Origin: Oscillospiraceae bacterium
GTDB taxonomy: Bacteria > Bacillota > Clostridia > Oscillospirales > Oscillospiraceae
Direction of reading: 5' to 3'
Assembly: GCA_009784725.1 (NCBI GenBank)
Contig: WQXS01000010.1
Location: forward strand, 1 to 64,000
Length of the DNA stretch: 64,000 bases
The notes under the pieces were generated by a model that did not search any database, had not been told where the DNA came from, and saw only the letters and a list, made by a program, of their open reading frames with translations. Shown here in pieces: positions 11,265 to 21,923 of the stretch (position 1 is the first letter of the stretch; each line of letters opens with the position of its first letter). The position numbers and the translations under genes are program-made.

Positions 11265-12725
11265 TTAATTATTAATGTTTATATCCTTATCATAAAGGTC
11301 GAATATTACATAAAAGCTCATTCCCCCGCCTTTGCGGCTTTCGGCTTTTACGTTTCCGCCAAGCTCAAGAACCGTATCTTTAACAATTGCAAGTCCAAGA
11401 CCGCTGCCTCCCGCTTCGCGAGAGCGTGCTTTATCCACCCTGTAAAACCTGTCGAATATATAAGGAACATCTTCTTCGGGTACACCGACTCCCCTGTCTT
11501 TTATCGTAAGAACAACAGTTTTATCAATTGTCTCAAGCCTGACGTATACACTTCCATCAGGCTGATTATATTTTATTGCGTTTTCGATAAGATTAAAAAT
11601 AATATGGTGTACTGAATCCTCCGTCGCATAAATGTAACATCCCTCGGAAAGAGCCGACCTGAGAATCAGTCCTTTTGTTGATGCGAGGGGTCTTAACATT
11701 CTAAGTGTTGAATCCACTGCTGCCTTCATGTCAACGCTTGTTTTTTCATCATCGAGATGGCTGTCAAGTCTTGTAAGTGTCATTAATTTACCGGTTGTTC
11801 TCTCAAGCCTGTCTGCTTCAAGTGATATATCGCTTATAAACTCATAAATCGTTTCTCTTTCGATATCTTTGTTCTGTAAAATACTGTCGGCAAGCAGCCT
11901 GATTGATGCAAGAGGTGTTTTTAACTCGTGCGAAGCATCGGAAACGAATCTCCGCCTGACTTCGTCGGTTTCCCTCAGTCTTCCGGTCAGGCTGTCAAAC
12001 TCATCTCCGAGCATTGCAAGCTCATCATTTCCCCGCATATTAATAAGGTAACTGTATTCACCCTCCCTGACCGATTCGATTGCACTTATGATACTGTTTA
12101 CACGTCCCATGACCGACCATAATATAAGAGTTATTGCGGCAACAGAGAATATAATGACAATTACCGAAATGTTTCTGATTGTATCTTGCATAACCAAAAG
12201 CATTGACCCCTGATCTGTATCATGTTCATAAACATAAACAACCCCGATTATATTTCCCTGACCGGTTATCGGAGCAAGTGCTTCGCTTGAGAAAGCACCG
12301 TCCCTGAAACGTGTGAAGAAAATATCATGTCCGGTTGTTCCCGATAATGCGGTAATAATAAAATGCTCGGGAAAATCCTCATGCTCTGCTCTCCCCGAAG
12401 GGTCATAAAGCGGCTCTCCCTCTGTATCCGTTATGACAATCTGCATACTGCCCGCAACCTCAAGCTGTGATACGACCGTTGCAATAAGCTCATCATCTTC
12501 CGCTACAAGGGTTTCAAAGGTTTCTTCAAGTCTTGACGCAATAAGAGCAGCCTGACTTTGTACAAGCTGCTGCTTCAGTGAAAAAATTATGTTTCTTGAT
12601 TCGGTCAAAAAGTATGTGTTTATAAGAACAAGTACAATAGCAACAACTGCGAAATACGTCAATGCGAATTTCGTACGTATGCTGCTGAAAAACCGCAGCT
12701 TTCTGACCGAGGGAATTTTCATCAA
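11265..12725 (-). CDS. Sensor histidine kinase (HAMP, HisKA, HATPase)
   Basis: SDASHELKTPLASIRLL H-box, NLIENAIKYN, RDGVGVPEED-like DRGVGVP, GSGLGLAIVKD. Confidence 0.93.
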   Translation of the reverse strand: MMKIPSVRKLRFFSSIRTKFALTYFAVVAIVLVLINTYFLTESRNIIFSLKQQLVQSQAALIASRLEETFETLVAEDDELIATVVSQLEVAGSMQIVITDTEGEPLYDPSGRAEHEDFPEHFIITALSGTTGHDIFFTRFRDGAFSSEALAPITGQGNIIGVVYVYEHDTDQGSMLLVMQDTIRNISVIVIIFSVAAITLILWSVMGRVNSIISAIESVREGEYSYLINMRGNDELAMLGDEFDSLTGRLRETDEVRRRFVSDASHELKTPLASIRLLADSILQNKDIERETIYEFISDISLEADRLERTTGKLMTLTRLDSHLDDEKTSVDMKAAVDSTLRMLRPLASTKGLILRSALSEGCYIYATEDSVHHIIFNLIENAIKYNQPDGSVYVRLETIDKTVVLTIKDRGVGVPEEDVPYIFDRFYRVDKARSREAGGSGLGLAIVKDTVLELGGNVKAESRKGGGMSFYVIFDLYDKDININN

Positions 12726-12726
12726 A

Positions 12727-13434
12727 CTATCCCCTGATATAATAGCCGACCCCCCACTTAGTCATTATATGCTCGGGCTCTGCAGGATTTTCTTCAAGCT
12801 TTTCGCGCAAGCGGCGTATATGAACATCGACAGTACGAATATCACCTTGATATTCATAACCCCAGACGATATTAAGAAGAGTTTCCCTGCTGTATACACG
12901 TCCCGGATTTTTTGACAGGAGTTCGAAAACGTCAAATTCCTTGACTGTCAGCTCAACCTGTTCGTCATTTTTTGAAGCGATTCGTTTTTCGGTATCGATT
13001 GTTATATGGCCGACAGTGAGAACGGATTCTGTTATATTGCTGACAAGAGCACTGCGCCTTAGCAGGGCGCGTATTCTTGCTTTAAGCTCAAGAATGTTAA
13101 ACGGTTTTGTTATATAATCATCGGCGCCGTATTCAAAGCCGATTATTTTATCCATATCCTCACTTTTTGCTGTAAGCATTATAATCGGAATCGTTGAAAA
13201 CTCACGTATGCGCATGCATGCTTCAAGGCCGTCAAGCTCGGGCATCATCACATCGAGAATAATAAGGTCGTATTTTCCGCTGCGGGCAAGCTCGACAGCC
13301 TCAAGCCCGTCGTATCCGGCATCAACCGAGTAACCTTCATTTTCAAGGTTGAATTTTATCCCTTTTACAAGCAGCTTTTCATCGTCCACGACTAAGATTT
13401 TCATATATAAAACATTCCTTTCAGTTACGTGCAA
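12727..13434 (-). CDS. OmpR/PhoB-family response regulator
   Basis: ILVVDDEKLL, DLIILDVMMPELDG, LTVKEFDVFELL, RTVDVHIRRLREKLE. Confidence 0.95.
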   Translation of the reverse strand: MHVTERNVLYMKILVVDDEKLLVKGIKFNLENEGYSVDAGYDGLEAVELARSGKYDLIILDVMMPELDGLEACMRIREFSTIPIIMLTAKSEDMDKIIGFEYGADDYITKPFNILELKARIRALLRRSALVSNITESVLTVGHITIDTEKRIASKNDEQVELTVKEFDVFELLSKNPGRVYSRETLLNIVWGYEYQGDIRTVDVHIRRLREKLEENPAEPEHIMTKWGVGYYIRG

Positions 13435-13439
13435 AGTTA

Positions 13440-13943
13440 TTATCCCGTTGTAATTTTACCGGCTATTGCTTCGTATCTTTTTTCTCCTATTCCCGATACG
13501 TTTCGGAGGTCCTCAATTCTTGAAAAATCCCCGTGCTGTCTTCGGTAATCTATTATCCTCGATGCAAGGACATTGCCTATTCCCGGTAAATCTGTAAGCT
13601 CCGACTGGGTTGCAAGGTTGATGTTTATTTTTCCGTCGCCGTTTTTCGGCTGCCCTGCCGCTTCGGCTGTATTCTCACCCGGAGCTGCTGCGGGGACAGG
13701 CTGTTGTGTTTCATTATAACTGTTTTCTGTACGTTGAGCTTCCTGCTGTGATACCGGAGCGCTGTTTACGTAAGGCTCTTGCAACAGTACCGAAACACCT
13801 GCCGAGTAAGAATCTCCGCTATGAGCTGCAGTGGAAACGATGCTTACGGCATTCCAGCTTCTTCCGGTAAAAAAGCCTCCCATAAAAAACGCAAATGCAA
13901 GTGTCACTCCGACAATAATAAATTCAATTCGCCTTAATTTCAT
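13440..13943 (-). CDS. ComEA-like helix-hairpin-helix protein with N-terminal TM
   Basis: INLATQSELTDLPGIGNVLASRIIDYRRQHGDFSRIEDLRNVSGIGEKRYEAI. Confidence 0.85.
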   Translation of the reverse strand: MKLRRIEFIIVGVTLAFAFFMGGFFTGRSWNAVSIVSTAAHSGDSYSAGVSVLLQEPYVNSAPVSQQEAQRTENSYNETQQPVPAAAPGENTAEAAGQPKNGDGKININLATQSELTDLPGIGNVLASRIIDYRRQHGDFSRIEDLRNVSGIGEKRYEAIAGKITTG

Positions 13944-14138
13944 AACTTTCCCTCCAATTAATATAAATAAATTTATTTATAATCGGGGGTTGGTTATGTT
14001 GTGTTTTACTTAAACTTTTAATTTGTCTACACTCTGAGCGCTAAAAGTTGTAAATTTTCTACATTTAACCTTTTTCCCTTACGATTGTATCATATATGCG
14101 GTAAAAATACTATAAAATTACCATAATAAAAAACACTA

Positions 14139-14166
14139 TTTACAGCAATAAATTTTGTGTTATAAT
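14139..14166 (+). promoter_or_regulatory. Predicted sigma-A promoter for the carboxypeptidase gene
   Basis: TTTACA, 16-bp spacer, TATAAT. Confidence 0.55.
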
Positions 14167-14211
14167 AATATTCGTGTCTATTGCATAATATCCATATTTT
14201 GGGGAGTAAAT

Positions 14212-15591
14212 ATGTTACGGAAAATAGCGGTATTTCTGATTGCTGCACTTGTAATACAAGTTTTTTCATATTATCCTGCAAAGTCGTCGGTTACATTTCG
14301 CGATCTTGCCGCCCGTTCGGCAATTATTGCGGAAAAAGATACCGGCTTGGTTTTGTATGAAAGTAATTCACACATACGCCATCCCGCAGATGCTTTAACC
14401 AAGATAATGACTTTGTACATTGCGGCACAAATGGTAGAAAACGATGATATAAGTGACCATGAGCTTATTACCATGACCGAAACTGCATGGTATGACATAA
14501 ACGATAACAGCACAACGCAGGATATTCTCCCCGGTGAGGAAATGACATTTATAGATCTCATGTACAGCGCATATGTAGGTAACGCCAACGAAGCCTGTAA
14601 TATGCTCGCTTTGCGTATTTCGGGAAGCATCGATGCTTTTGTCAGGCTGATGAATGAGCAGGCAAAGGAGATGGGTGCGGATAACACCCAGTTTATGAAT
14701 GCTCACGGGCAATATAACGATTCACAGTATACAACGGCGCATGACCAGTTTCTTATTTTCAGCACTGCAATGAAGAGCGCTTTGTTTACCGAGGTTTCAA
14801 GCACTTTCAGGCATATAACCGAGGGTACGGATGAGGTGGAATCGCGTACAATTACAAATTCAAACTCACTTTTGAATCAAAGCAGCAGGTATTTTTACAG
14901 ACATTGCATATCGGGCAGGGACAGTGCAACTTATGAAGGCGGTTATTCGCTTGTCGCTCTCGCCGAAGAGGACGGGCTTGCTCTTGTTTCCGTTGTACTC
15001 GGCTCCGATGTAATTATATTCGACGATGAGTCCACCGATATGCGAAACTTTTCCGAATCGCTCAGGCTCTTCCAATGGGCTTTTACACAATTTGCCTGGC
15101 GGGATATTCTAAAAACAACCGATTTGCTCGCAAGAGTACCGATTTTGCACGGTTCGGGTGCCGATTTTGTCAATGCCCGCCCCGAGTCTTCCCTGACTCT
15201 TCTGCTCGACAATTCAATCCCGCTTGATTCATTTATCCAGTCAAGCACCATTTTCTATGATGAAAACAATCCTTTGGTAGCTCCTGTCAGTGCAGGTGAT
15301 GTTCTCGGTGAGGTGATTGTTACAAGAAACGGCGTTGAATACGCAAAAATAGCACTTGTAGCAAATACAAATGTCAGTCTCAGCGGTGTCGAATATATCA
15401 GAGGTCAAATTGTAGACCTCCTTTCAACCAACACCGCCCGTAATATTCTTTTCATTCTTGCCGCAATACTGATTCTCTATATTGCTCTGGTAATAAGATA
15501 CAACATCGTAAGAGCAAACCGCATCCGCAAAATCAAGAACGCCAAAGACGATATTGTTAAAGAGCGGCATCAAAACTTCAGAGATAATTAG
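14212..15591 (+). CDS. D-alanyl-D-alanine carboxypeptidase (DacF/PBP5-like)
   Basis: HPADALTKIMTLYIA (SxxK replaced by A-LTK context), YVGNANEACNMLA; internal ATG at 14212 gives a signal peptide. Confidence 0.8.
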   Translation: MLRKIAVFLIAALVIQVFSYYPAKSSVTFRDLAARSAIIAEKDTGLVLYESNSHIRHPADALTKIMTLYIAAQMVENDDISDHELITMTETAWYDINDNSTTQDILPGEEMTFIDLMYSAYVGNANEACNMLALRISGSIDAFVRLMNEQAKEMGADNTQFMNAHGQYNDSQYTTAHDQFLIFSTAMKSALFTEVSSTFRHITEGTDEVESRTITNSNSLLNQSSRYFYRHCISGRDSATYEGGYSLVALAEEDGLALVSVVLGSDVIIFDDESTDMRNFSESLRLFQWAFTQFAWRDILKTTDLLARVPILHGSGADFVNARPESSLTLLLDNSIPLDSFIQSSTIFYDENNPLVAPVSAGDVLGEVIVTRNGVEYAKIALVANTNVSLSGVEYIRGQIVDLLSTNTARNILFILAAILILYIALVIRYNIVRANRIRKIKNAKDDIVKERHQNFRDN

Positions 15592-15629
15592 ATTTACTTA
15601 TCTGCAGGTACCGCCTGATTATTTATTAT

Positions 15630-16823
15630 CTAAATTACTACCGGGGAGGTGCGCCATTCTTGGCCGCCTCTTTTTTCTGTATCATATTGGTATGCTAGGA
15701 CGTAAAGGTCGGTTGCTTTAGCTTCAAGCTCGAAGTGGCGGATTGCGGTTTCGTTTAAGCTGTATACCGATGCGGGTTTTGTTATTATTGGGAGCCTTGC
15801 TTTTTTCCGGGCTTTTGAGAGCAGTTTTTTGCCTTTTTCGTTCATAGCAAGCACTCTGATATATTGCGGGAGGGCTTGTGTGTCTTCGGTTTTTATACCT
15901 ATTGCGGCACACAGCAGTATCCGTCTGAGTCTTGACATTGTGTAACGTTTCGTTTTTATTTGTCTAAGTATTTCTTCTATTGTCGCTTCGGCTCCGGCAT
16001 GTTTTTCGAAGCGTTTTTCAAGCCCTTCGGAAATGCCTGCAATCTTTGAATAATCATTTCGCATGCGAAGGCGCGACAGTATTGCCAACTCGGCATTTAA
16101 TATAGAAACGGGTCCTCGTCCGCATAACATTTCATCGATGCATATTCCGGCGGCGAAGGGGTGCATTCTGTCTGCCGGTATGCTGCCGCCGAGAAAGACT
16201 TTGCGAAGTGAGGATGCGCTGTAACCTGTTTCGCTGTCGTGTTCTCCGCCTGTTCTTTTTATGGTAACGGGTTTTAGCTTTGATTTTATTTCATTAATCG
16301 CTTTTATGTATTCAATTCCAAGGACATTGTTTGGTGATAAAAATACATCCGCTTTGCTTCCCATGATAATATCTGCCGCTTTCTGCCTCGCTGCTGCATA
16401 TGATATACCTTTTCCTAGCCATTCCTTGGTCAGGCGTGTTGCTTTGCCCGATGCTATTAATTTTGCTGCTTCATTTAATAATTCCGCATCCCCCGATTCA
16501 CTGCCGAATGACAGATAGTCGCAGATTCCAAGCTTTTCAAGCAGATATACCCCTGCACGGGCAAAACCTTCTGCCGATTGCAAAACATATGTTACAGGCA
16601 GTTCAATTACCAAATCCGCTCCGCAGCTGACTGCGGATTTTGCTCTTGCATGTTTGCTAAACAGTGCAAAGTCTCCCCTTTGGACATAGTTGCCGCTCAT
16701 TACGCATATAACGGCGGAGTCATCCGCAGGTTCTCCGGGGGCTGCTTGTCCGGTTTTTACGATATGAGCAATATGCCCAAGATGCAGCGGATTGTATTCG
16801 CATATTATTCCGGTTACTTTCAT
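15630..16823 (-). CDS. tmcAL: tRNA(Met) cytidine acetate ligase-like nucleotidyltransferase
   Basis: MKVTGIICEYNPLHLGHIAHI, VMSGNYVQRGDFALFSKHARA; start at 16823. Confidence 0.9.
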   Translation of the reverse strand: MKVTGIICEYNPLHLGHIAHIVKTGQAAPGEPADDSAVICVMSGNYVQRGDFALFSKHARAKSAVSCGADLVIELPVTYVLQSAEGFARAGVYLLEKLGICDYLSFGSESGDAELLNEAAKLIASGKATRLTKEWLGKGISYAAARQKAADIIMGSKADVFLSPNNVLGIEYIKAINEIKSKLKPVTIKRTGGEHDSETGYSASSLRKVFLGGSIPADRMHPFAAGICIDEMLCGRGPVSILNAELAILSRLRMRNDYSKIAGISEGLEKRFEKHAGAEATIEEILRQIKTKRYTMSRLRRILLCAAIGIKTEDTQALPQYIRVLAMNEKGKKLLSKARKKARLPIITKPASVYSLNETAIRHFELEAKATDLYVLAYQYDTEKRGGQEWRTSPVVI

Positions 16824-16905
16824 TTTCTTCCTCTTGTAATATGACAGATTATATATTATTATGATTTTAGTCCAAAATATTAATATATTCAAGAGGTATA
16901 TGTAT

Positions 16906-18141
16906 ATGAACGTGTTAGTTATAAATGCCGGCAGCTCTTCCCTGAAATATCAGCTTTTTGACATGAAGACGGAAAATATTCTGGCAAAAGGAAATTGTGA
17001 CCGTATAGGTCTTGACGGACATCTTAAGCATAATCCGGTTTCAAACGGGAAGCCTGTTTTTGACAGTGATATAGCTCTGCCTACTCATGCGGAGGCAATC
17101 TCTGCGGTTATCGAAAAGCTTACATCCGATGATTACGGTGTTATCGGAAGTCTTTCGGAAATTAATGCCGTCGGTCACAGAACCGTTCACGGCGGGCGCA
17201 AGTTCTTCGGAAGTGCACTTATTAATGATGAAGTCATTGAAGTTCTCGAGGACTGCATAAGACTCGCACCGCTTCATATCCCGGCAAATCTTATGGGTAT
17301 CAACGCATGCAAGGAAGCAATGCCGAATGTACCTATGGTTGCCGTTTTCGACACTGCATTTCATCATACGATTCCCGAAAGTGCATATATATATCCGATT
17401 CCGTATAAGTATTACGAAGAAAACGATATACGCCGCTATGGTTTCCACGGCACCTCTCACCGTTATGTTTCGGATATCGCAATCAAACATATGGGCGGAA
17501 AAGCCGAAGGTACAAAAATAATCACCTGCCATCTCGGTAACGGTTCTTCGCTTGCTGCAATTAAGGACGGCAAATCGATTGATACCACAATGGGTGTTAC
17601 TCCGCTTGAGGGTATTCCGATGGGAACAAGATGCGGCAGTGTTGACCCGTCACTTGTTGATGTAATTTCTTCAATTGAAAATACCTCAATTAAAGATACA
17701 ATGGATATTCTCAATAAAAAATCGGGTGTTTTGGGTATTTACGGAAAATCCTCCGATTTCAGGGATATCGAAACCGCAGCCGGAGTTGACCTTGATAACG
17801 GTGATCTTACCGATACGGCAAATACCGATAAACGTGCTACGCTCGCTCTGGATGTATTTGCTTATCAGGTTGCCAAATTCATAGGCTCCTACATTGTTGC
17901 ACTCGGCGGACTTGACGCACTCATTTTTACTGCGGGTATCGGAGAAAATTCACCCTTTATACGCAGAGCAATCTGTGAAAAGCTCGGCGGAGTCGGAATC
18001 CATATTGATGTTCGGAAAAATGCAGTCAGAGCAAGCGAATTTCTGGATGTAACGGGTGAGGGTTCAAAAGCAAAGGTTTATGCAATCCCGACAAACGAAG
18101 AGCTTGTTATTGCCCGCGATACCATGGAAATAATCAAATAA
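16906..18141 (+). CDS. ackA: Acetate kinase
   Basis: MNVLVINAGSSSLKYQL, FDTAFH, RYGFHGTSH, TAGIGENS. Confidence 0.97.
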   Translation: MNVLVINAGSSSLKYQLFDMKTENILAKGNCDRIGLDGHLKHNPVSNGKPVFDSDIALPTHAEAISAVIEKLTSDDYGVIGSLSEINAVGHRTVHGGRKFFGSALINDEVIEVLEDCIRLAPLHIPANLMGINACKEAMPNVPMVAVFDTAFHHTIPESAYIYPIPYKYYEENDIRRYGFHGTSHRYVSDIAIKHMGGKAEGTKIITCHLGNGSSLAAIKDGKSIDTTMGVTPLEGIPMGTRCGSVDPSLVDVISSIENTSIKDTMDILNKKSGVLGIYGKSSDFRDIETAAGVDLDNGDLTDTANTDKRATLALDVFAYQVAKFIGSYIVALGGLDALIFTAGIGENSPFIRRAICEKLGGVGIHIDVRKNAVRASEFLDVTGEGSKAKVYAIPTNEELVIARDTMEIIK

Positions 18142-18177
18142 ACTGAACGAAAATATTGAACGGATAACAGGAAAAAC

Positions 18178-20556
18178 ATGACCCTATTCGAAAAATCGCT
18201 AAGAACTCTTGAATTACCCGATATACTGGATAAACTCGCAGCCGAGGCTGTATGTGCATCTGCAAAGGACGCAGCATCAACGCTGCGTCCCTTCAGCGAT
18301 TTTAACGAAATAAAATCAAACCTGGATGAAACAGGTGCGGCAAAGGAAATGATGATTCTCAGGCACAGCCCGCCTTTTTCCGGAGTCAAGGATGTTCGTG
18401 ACTCAATTAAACGTGCAGGTAAAGGCGGAATGCTCAATATACGCGAGCTGCTTGACGTTGCAGGGCTTCTTCGCGCATCCTCTTCATCCAAAACCTACCG
18501 TACACAGGATAAGGATACATTAAAAACAGCAATAGATTATTTATTCAATTCATTATACTCAAATAAAGCACTCGAAAATAAAATCTCGTCGGCTATAATT
18601 TCGGAAGAGGAAATTTCCGATAACGCAAGCCGTGAGCTCGCCGATATCCGCAGGCATATTCGCATCCAAAACGAAAAAGTGCGTCAGACTCTAAATAAAA
18701 TCATTACCTCCCCTGCTTATTCGAAGGCTCTCCAGGAACCTATTATTACAATGAGAAACGACAGATTTGTCATTCCTGTTAAAGCAGAACATAAATCGAC
18801 TCTTCCGGGTCTTGTGCATGATGTTTCATCATCGGGAGCCACCCAGTTTATAGAGCCTATGACAGTCGTTAATATCAATAACGAGCTGCGTGAGCTTGCG
18901 GCAAGGGAAAAGCAGGAAATCGAACGTATTCTTATGGAGCTTTCGGCAGAGGTTTCGGATTATGGAAGTGAAATCGAAAGTGATTTTGAAATACTTGTAA
19001 AGCTTGATTTTATTTTTGCCAAAGCAAAATTATCATATAAAATGGAAGCTATTGAAGCCGGGTTGTCGGAGGACATGGTTATAATACTAAACAGCGCACG
19101 CCATCCGCTGCTCCCGCCCGATAAGGCAGTTGCTGTTGATATAAGGCTCGGCGGTGAGTTTGATACACTTATAATAACAGGTCCGAATACAGGCGGCAAA
19201 ACAGTCGCACTTAAAACTCTGGGTCTTCTTTGTGCAATGACACAGTGCGGCTTGCATATTCCGGTAAAGGACGGAAGTTTTGTCCCTGTTTTTGATTCAA
19301 TTCTTGCCGATATCGGTGATGAGCAGTCAATTGAACAGTCGCTTTCAACATTTTCCTCACACATGACAAATATTATAAGTATTTTAAATGATGCAATGCC
19401 AAACTCCCTTTTAATGTTTGATGAGCTCGGAGCCGGAACAGATCCGATAGAAGGCGCAGCACTTGCAATTTCTATAATCGAACACGCAAGAAGCAAAGGC
19501 CCGCTTATCGCTGCAACAACCCATTATGCCGAGCTTAAAAGCTTCGCTGTGACTACTCCCGGTGTTGTAAATGCATCCTGTGAATTTGATGTTGAAACAC
19601 TTCGGCCGACCTATAAGCTGATTATCGGTATCCCCGGCAAATCAAATGCATTTGCAATATCAAAAAGACTCGGACTTGCTGATAATATTATTGAGGATGC
19701 AAAAAACCGTGTAAGCAAAGAAAACGCCGCATTTGAAGATGCATTATCCGACCTTGAGCAGGCAAGATTATCACTGGAAAATGAAAGAAATGAGACAAGG
19801 GTACTTCTGCGGGAAGCAGATATAAATAAACGCAAAACCGATGAAATGAAAAACAAGCTTGATACCGAGCGCAGTAAAGCAACCGTCATTGCAAAGCGCG
19901 AAGCTGCCGGTATTATCGAGGATGCCCGGAAAACAGCGGATGCAATTATAAGTGAGCTTCAGGAATTGCAGCAGAAGGTAACTGCGGACGCAGAGCTAAA
20001 AGGTCTTAATGATGCAAAGGCTGAAATATTCCGCAGGTTAAATGAAGCTGAAGGTTTATTGAATGAATCGGCTGCAGAACCGGCACAAAGCGCTCCCGTC
20101 AGACAAATTGTTCCCGGCGACAAGGTTAAGCTTCGAAGTCTCGGCACTTTTGCAGATGTGATTTCCGTAAGTCCCGATAATGTATTAACGCTTCAAGCCG
20201 GAATTATGAAAATCACTGCTCATACCGACGAGGTTATATTGGAAGAGAGTGAAATTCAACCGGATATTAAAAAGCAGATACGAAAATCCGAAGCAAAGCT
20301 CAGAGAGGTTATCGCAAAACCCGAAATTGACCTTCGCGGTATGAATACAGATGAAGCAATACCAATTCTTGAACAGTTTATAGATAATGCAAGAATGGCA
20401 AAGCTCGGAAGTGTTACGGTTATTCACGGTAAGGGTACAGGTGTTCTCAGAAAAGCCGTACACAGCAGCTTAAAGAGAGAGCAAAAAGGAATAAAATCAT
20501 TCCGTCTCGGTGTATACGGTGAGGGTGAAGACGGTGTCACCATTGTTGAGTTTTAA
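18178..20556 (+). CDS. mutS2: Endonuclease MutS2 / RqcU
   Basis: ITGPNTGGKTVALKTLGLL Walker A, FDELGAGTDP, C-terminal Smr domain EIDLRGMNTDEA...VIHGKGTGVLR. Confidence 0.96.
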   Translation: MTLFEKSLRTLELPDILDKLAAEAVCASAKDAASTLRPFSDFNEIKSNLDETGAAKEMMILRHSPPFSGVKDVRDSIKRAGKGGMLNIRELLDVAGLLRASSSSKTYRTQDKDTLKTAIDYLFNSLYSNKALENKISSAIISEEEISDNASRELADIRRHIRIQNEKVRQTLNKIITSPAYSKALQEPIITMRNDRFVIPVKAEHKSTLPGLVHDVSSSGATQFIEPMTVVNINNELRELAAREKQEIERILMELSAEVSDYGSEIESDFEILVKLDFIFAKAKLSYKMEAIEAGLSEDMVIILNSARHPLLPPDKAVAVDIRLGGEFDTLIITGPNTGGKTVALKTLGLLCAMTQCGLHIPVKDGSFVPVFDSILADIGDEQSIEQSLSTFSSHMTNIISILNDAMPNSLLMFDELGAGTDPIEGAALAISIIEHARSKGPLIAATTHYAELKSFAVTTPGVVNASCEFDVETLRPTYKLIIGIPGKSNAFAISKRLGLADNIIEDAKNRVSKENAAFEDALSDLEQARLSLENERNETRVLLREADINKRKTDEMKNKLDTERSKATVIAKREAAGIIEDARKTADAIISELQELQQKVTADAELKGLNDAKAEIFRRLNEAEGLLNESAAEPAQSAPVRQIVPGDKVKLRSLGTFADVISVSPDNVLTLQAGIMKITAHTDEVILEESEIQPDIKKQIRKSEAKLREVIAKPEIDLRGMNTDEAIPILEQFIDNARMAKLGSVTVIHGKGTGVLRKAVHSSLKREQKGIKSFRLGVYGEGEDGVTIVEF

Positions 20557-20632
20557 TATCATATATATGATACCGCTATGCCCCCTGTCTCGCCCATGTC
20601 TTAGAATTATATCTTTAATCGGAAAAACAATC

Positions 20633-20661
20633 TTGACGTTCTGCAAAGTATTTGATAGAGT
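20633..20661 (+). promoter_or_regulatory. Predicted sigma-A promoter for HPr gene
   Basis: TTGACG, 17-bp spacer, TAGAGT. Confidence 0.5.
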
Positions 20662-20693
20662 ATTGGAAACATCGTTTAGGAGGAGCCAAGTTT

Positions 20694-20957
20694 ATGTACG
20701 AAAAGAAGGCTACAATAATGAAGCAGGTAGGTCTTCATGCACGGCCGGCAACATTTCTTATTCAAAAAGCCAATGAATACAGAAGCAGTATCTGGATAGA
20801 GAAGGATGAACGCAGAGTCAACGCAAAGAGTCTTTTAGGTGTTCTTTCACTAGGTGTTGCACAAGGCGCAACCATCAGTATAATCGCCGACGGTCCCGAC
20901 GAAGAGGCTGCGGTCGACACTCTTTGTGAGTTGATTAACTCCGATTTTGAGGAGTAA
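20694..20957 (+). CDS. ptsH: HPr family phosphocarrier protein
   Basis: VGLHARPATF active-site His, NAKSLLGVLSLG regulatory Ser region. Confidence 0.88.
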   Translation: MYEKKATIMKQVGLHARPATFLIQKANEYRSSIWIEKDERRVNAKSLLGVLSLGVAQGATISIIADGPDEEAAVDTLCELINSDFEE

Positions 20958-20977
20958 GAGCAAGTTAGTTAAATTTA

Positions 20978-21010
20978 AAGGGACAGGTCTTGCGGCCTGT
21001 CCCTTGTTTG
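20978..21010 (+). terminator. Rho-independent terminator after HPr
   Basis: AAGGGACAGG-TCTTGCGG-CCTGTCCCTT stem-loop, T-rich tail. Confidence 0.75.
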
Positions 21011-21033
21011 TTGTTTATTAATAGCGGGATTAT

Positions 21034-21297
21034 TTATTGAGCTGTTTCTTCATATACGGAAACACATTTTCTGTCACGTCCGAACGGCTCATATCTGACT
21101 CTTCCGTCCTTAAGGGCAAAGAGTGTATCATCACTGCCTTTACTGACATTGGTACCGGGATGGATTTTTGTTCCGCGCTGTCTTACAAGAATATTGCCTG
21201 CAAGAACATACTGGCCGTCGGCACGTTTCGGGCCGAGACGTTTTGATTTACTGTCGCGTCCGTTTTTTGTTGAACCTACACCTTTTTTATGTGCCAT
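21034..21297 (-). CDS. rpmA: 50S ribosomal protein L27 (no N-terminal extension)
   Basis: [48 protein letters not shown]. Confidence 0.98.
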   Translation of the reverse strand: MAHKKGVGSTKNGRDSKSKRLGPKRADGQYVLAGNILVRQRGTKIHPGTNVSKGSDDTLFALKDGRVRYEPFGRDRKCVSVYEETAQ

Positions 21298-21650
21298 TAT
21301 TCCTCACTGCCTTTCTCTTCTTTGGGTTTACTTGCCCGAAGTGCTATCTTTTCAATTACCACTTTTGAATAAGGCTGTCTGTGTCCTTGTTTTCTGTGAT
21401 AACCTTTTCTTCTCTTCATTTTGTATACGATTATTTTTTTTGTTTTTCCGCTTTTTAAGACCTTTGCTGTAACGGATGCGCCTTTTATCAGCGGAGAGCC
21501 GATTTTTTGATCCTTGTCGCTGAGTACTGCAAGAACCTTATCAAATTTGATTTTTGCGTTTTCTTCGGCGTCCAGTTTTTCGATATAGATTTCGTCGCCT
21601 TCTTTTACCCTGTACTGTTTTCCGCCTGTTTCAAAAATTGCGTGAGTCAT
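21297..21650 (-). CDS. rplU: 50S ribosomal protein L21
   Basis: [20 protein letters not shown]-terminal [16 protein letters not shown]. Confidence 0.97.
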   Translation of the reverse strand: MTHAIFETGGKQYRVKEGDEIYIEKLDAEENAKIKFDKVLAVLSDKDQKIGSPLIKGASVTAKVLKSGKTKKIIVYKMKRRKGYHRKQGHRQPYSKVVIEKIALRASKPKEEKGSEE

Positions 21651-21775
21651 GGGTTATCTCCTCATTTTATAAGACTCGCTGTATGGGGCGGCAGAGTTCT
21701 GCACTTATATAAAAACAACATGTGTGTTTTCCAACGTCCTGCATGCAGGACATTGAACCCTTTCCAAGCGGCCGA
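21651..21775 (-). promoter_or_regulatory. Candidate rplU 5' leader (L21-leader-like)
   Basis: About 120-nt leader between promoter and rplU, with perfect palindrome GTCCTGCATGCAGGAC (21736-21751). Confidence 0.45.
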
Positions 21776-21778
21776 ACT

Positions 21779-21807
21779 AATTTATCACTTAACGTTTGAA
21801 ATGTCAA
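21779..21807 (-). promoter_or_regulatory. Predicted sigma-A promoter for rplU-rpmA
   Basis: Minus strand TTGACA, 17-bp spacer, TAAATT. Confidence 0.65.
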
Positions 21808-21923
21808 GCATTATTAGTATATTCCACTTTAATATATTGTTATTAATAAATATGTGTGATATAATTCGCATGTTATTCGCATCCTGCCGAAGTCGTAAAT
21901 GTAAAACATAAAAGGGTACTATA

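Noticed and set aside
20557-20575. AATATCATATATATGATACC palindrome after mutS2 as a terminator
   Set aside because: Weak AT-only stem without a convincing T-tract; could be chance in AT-rich sequence.
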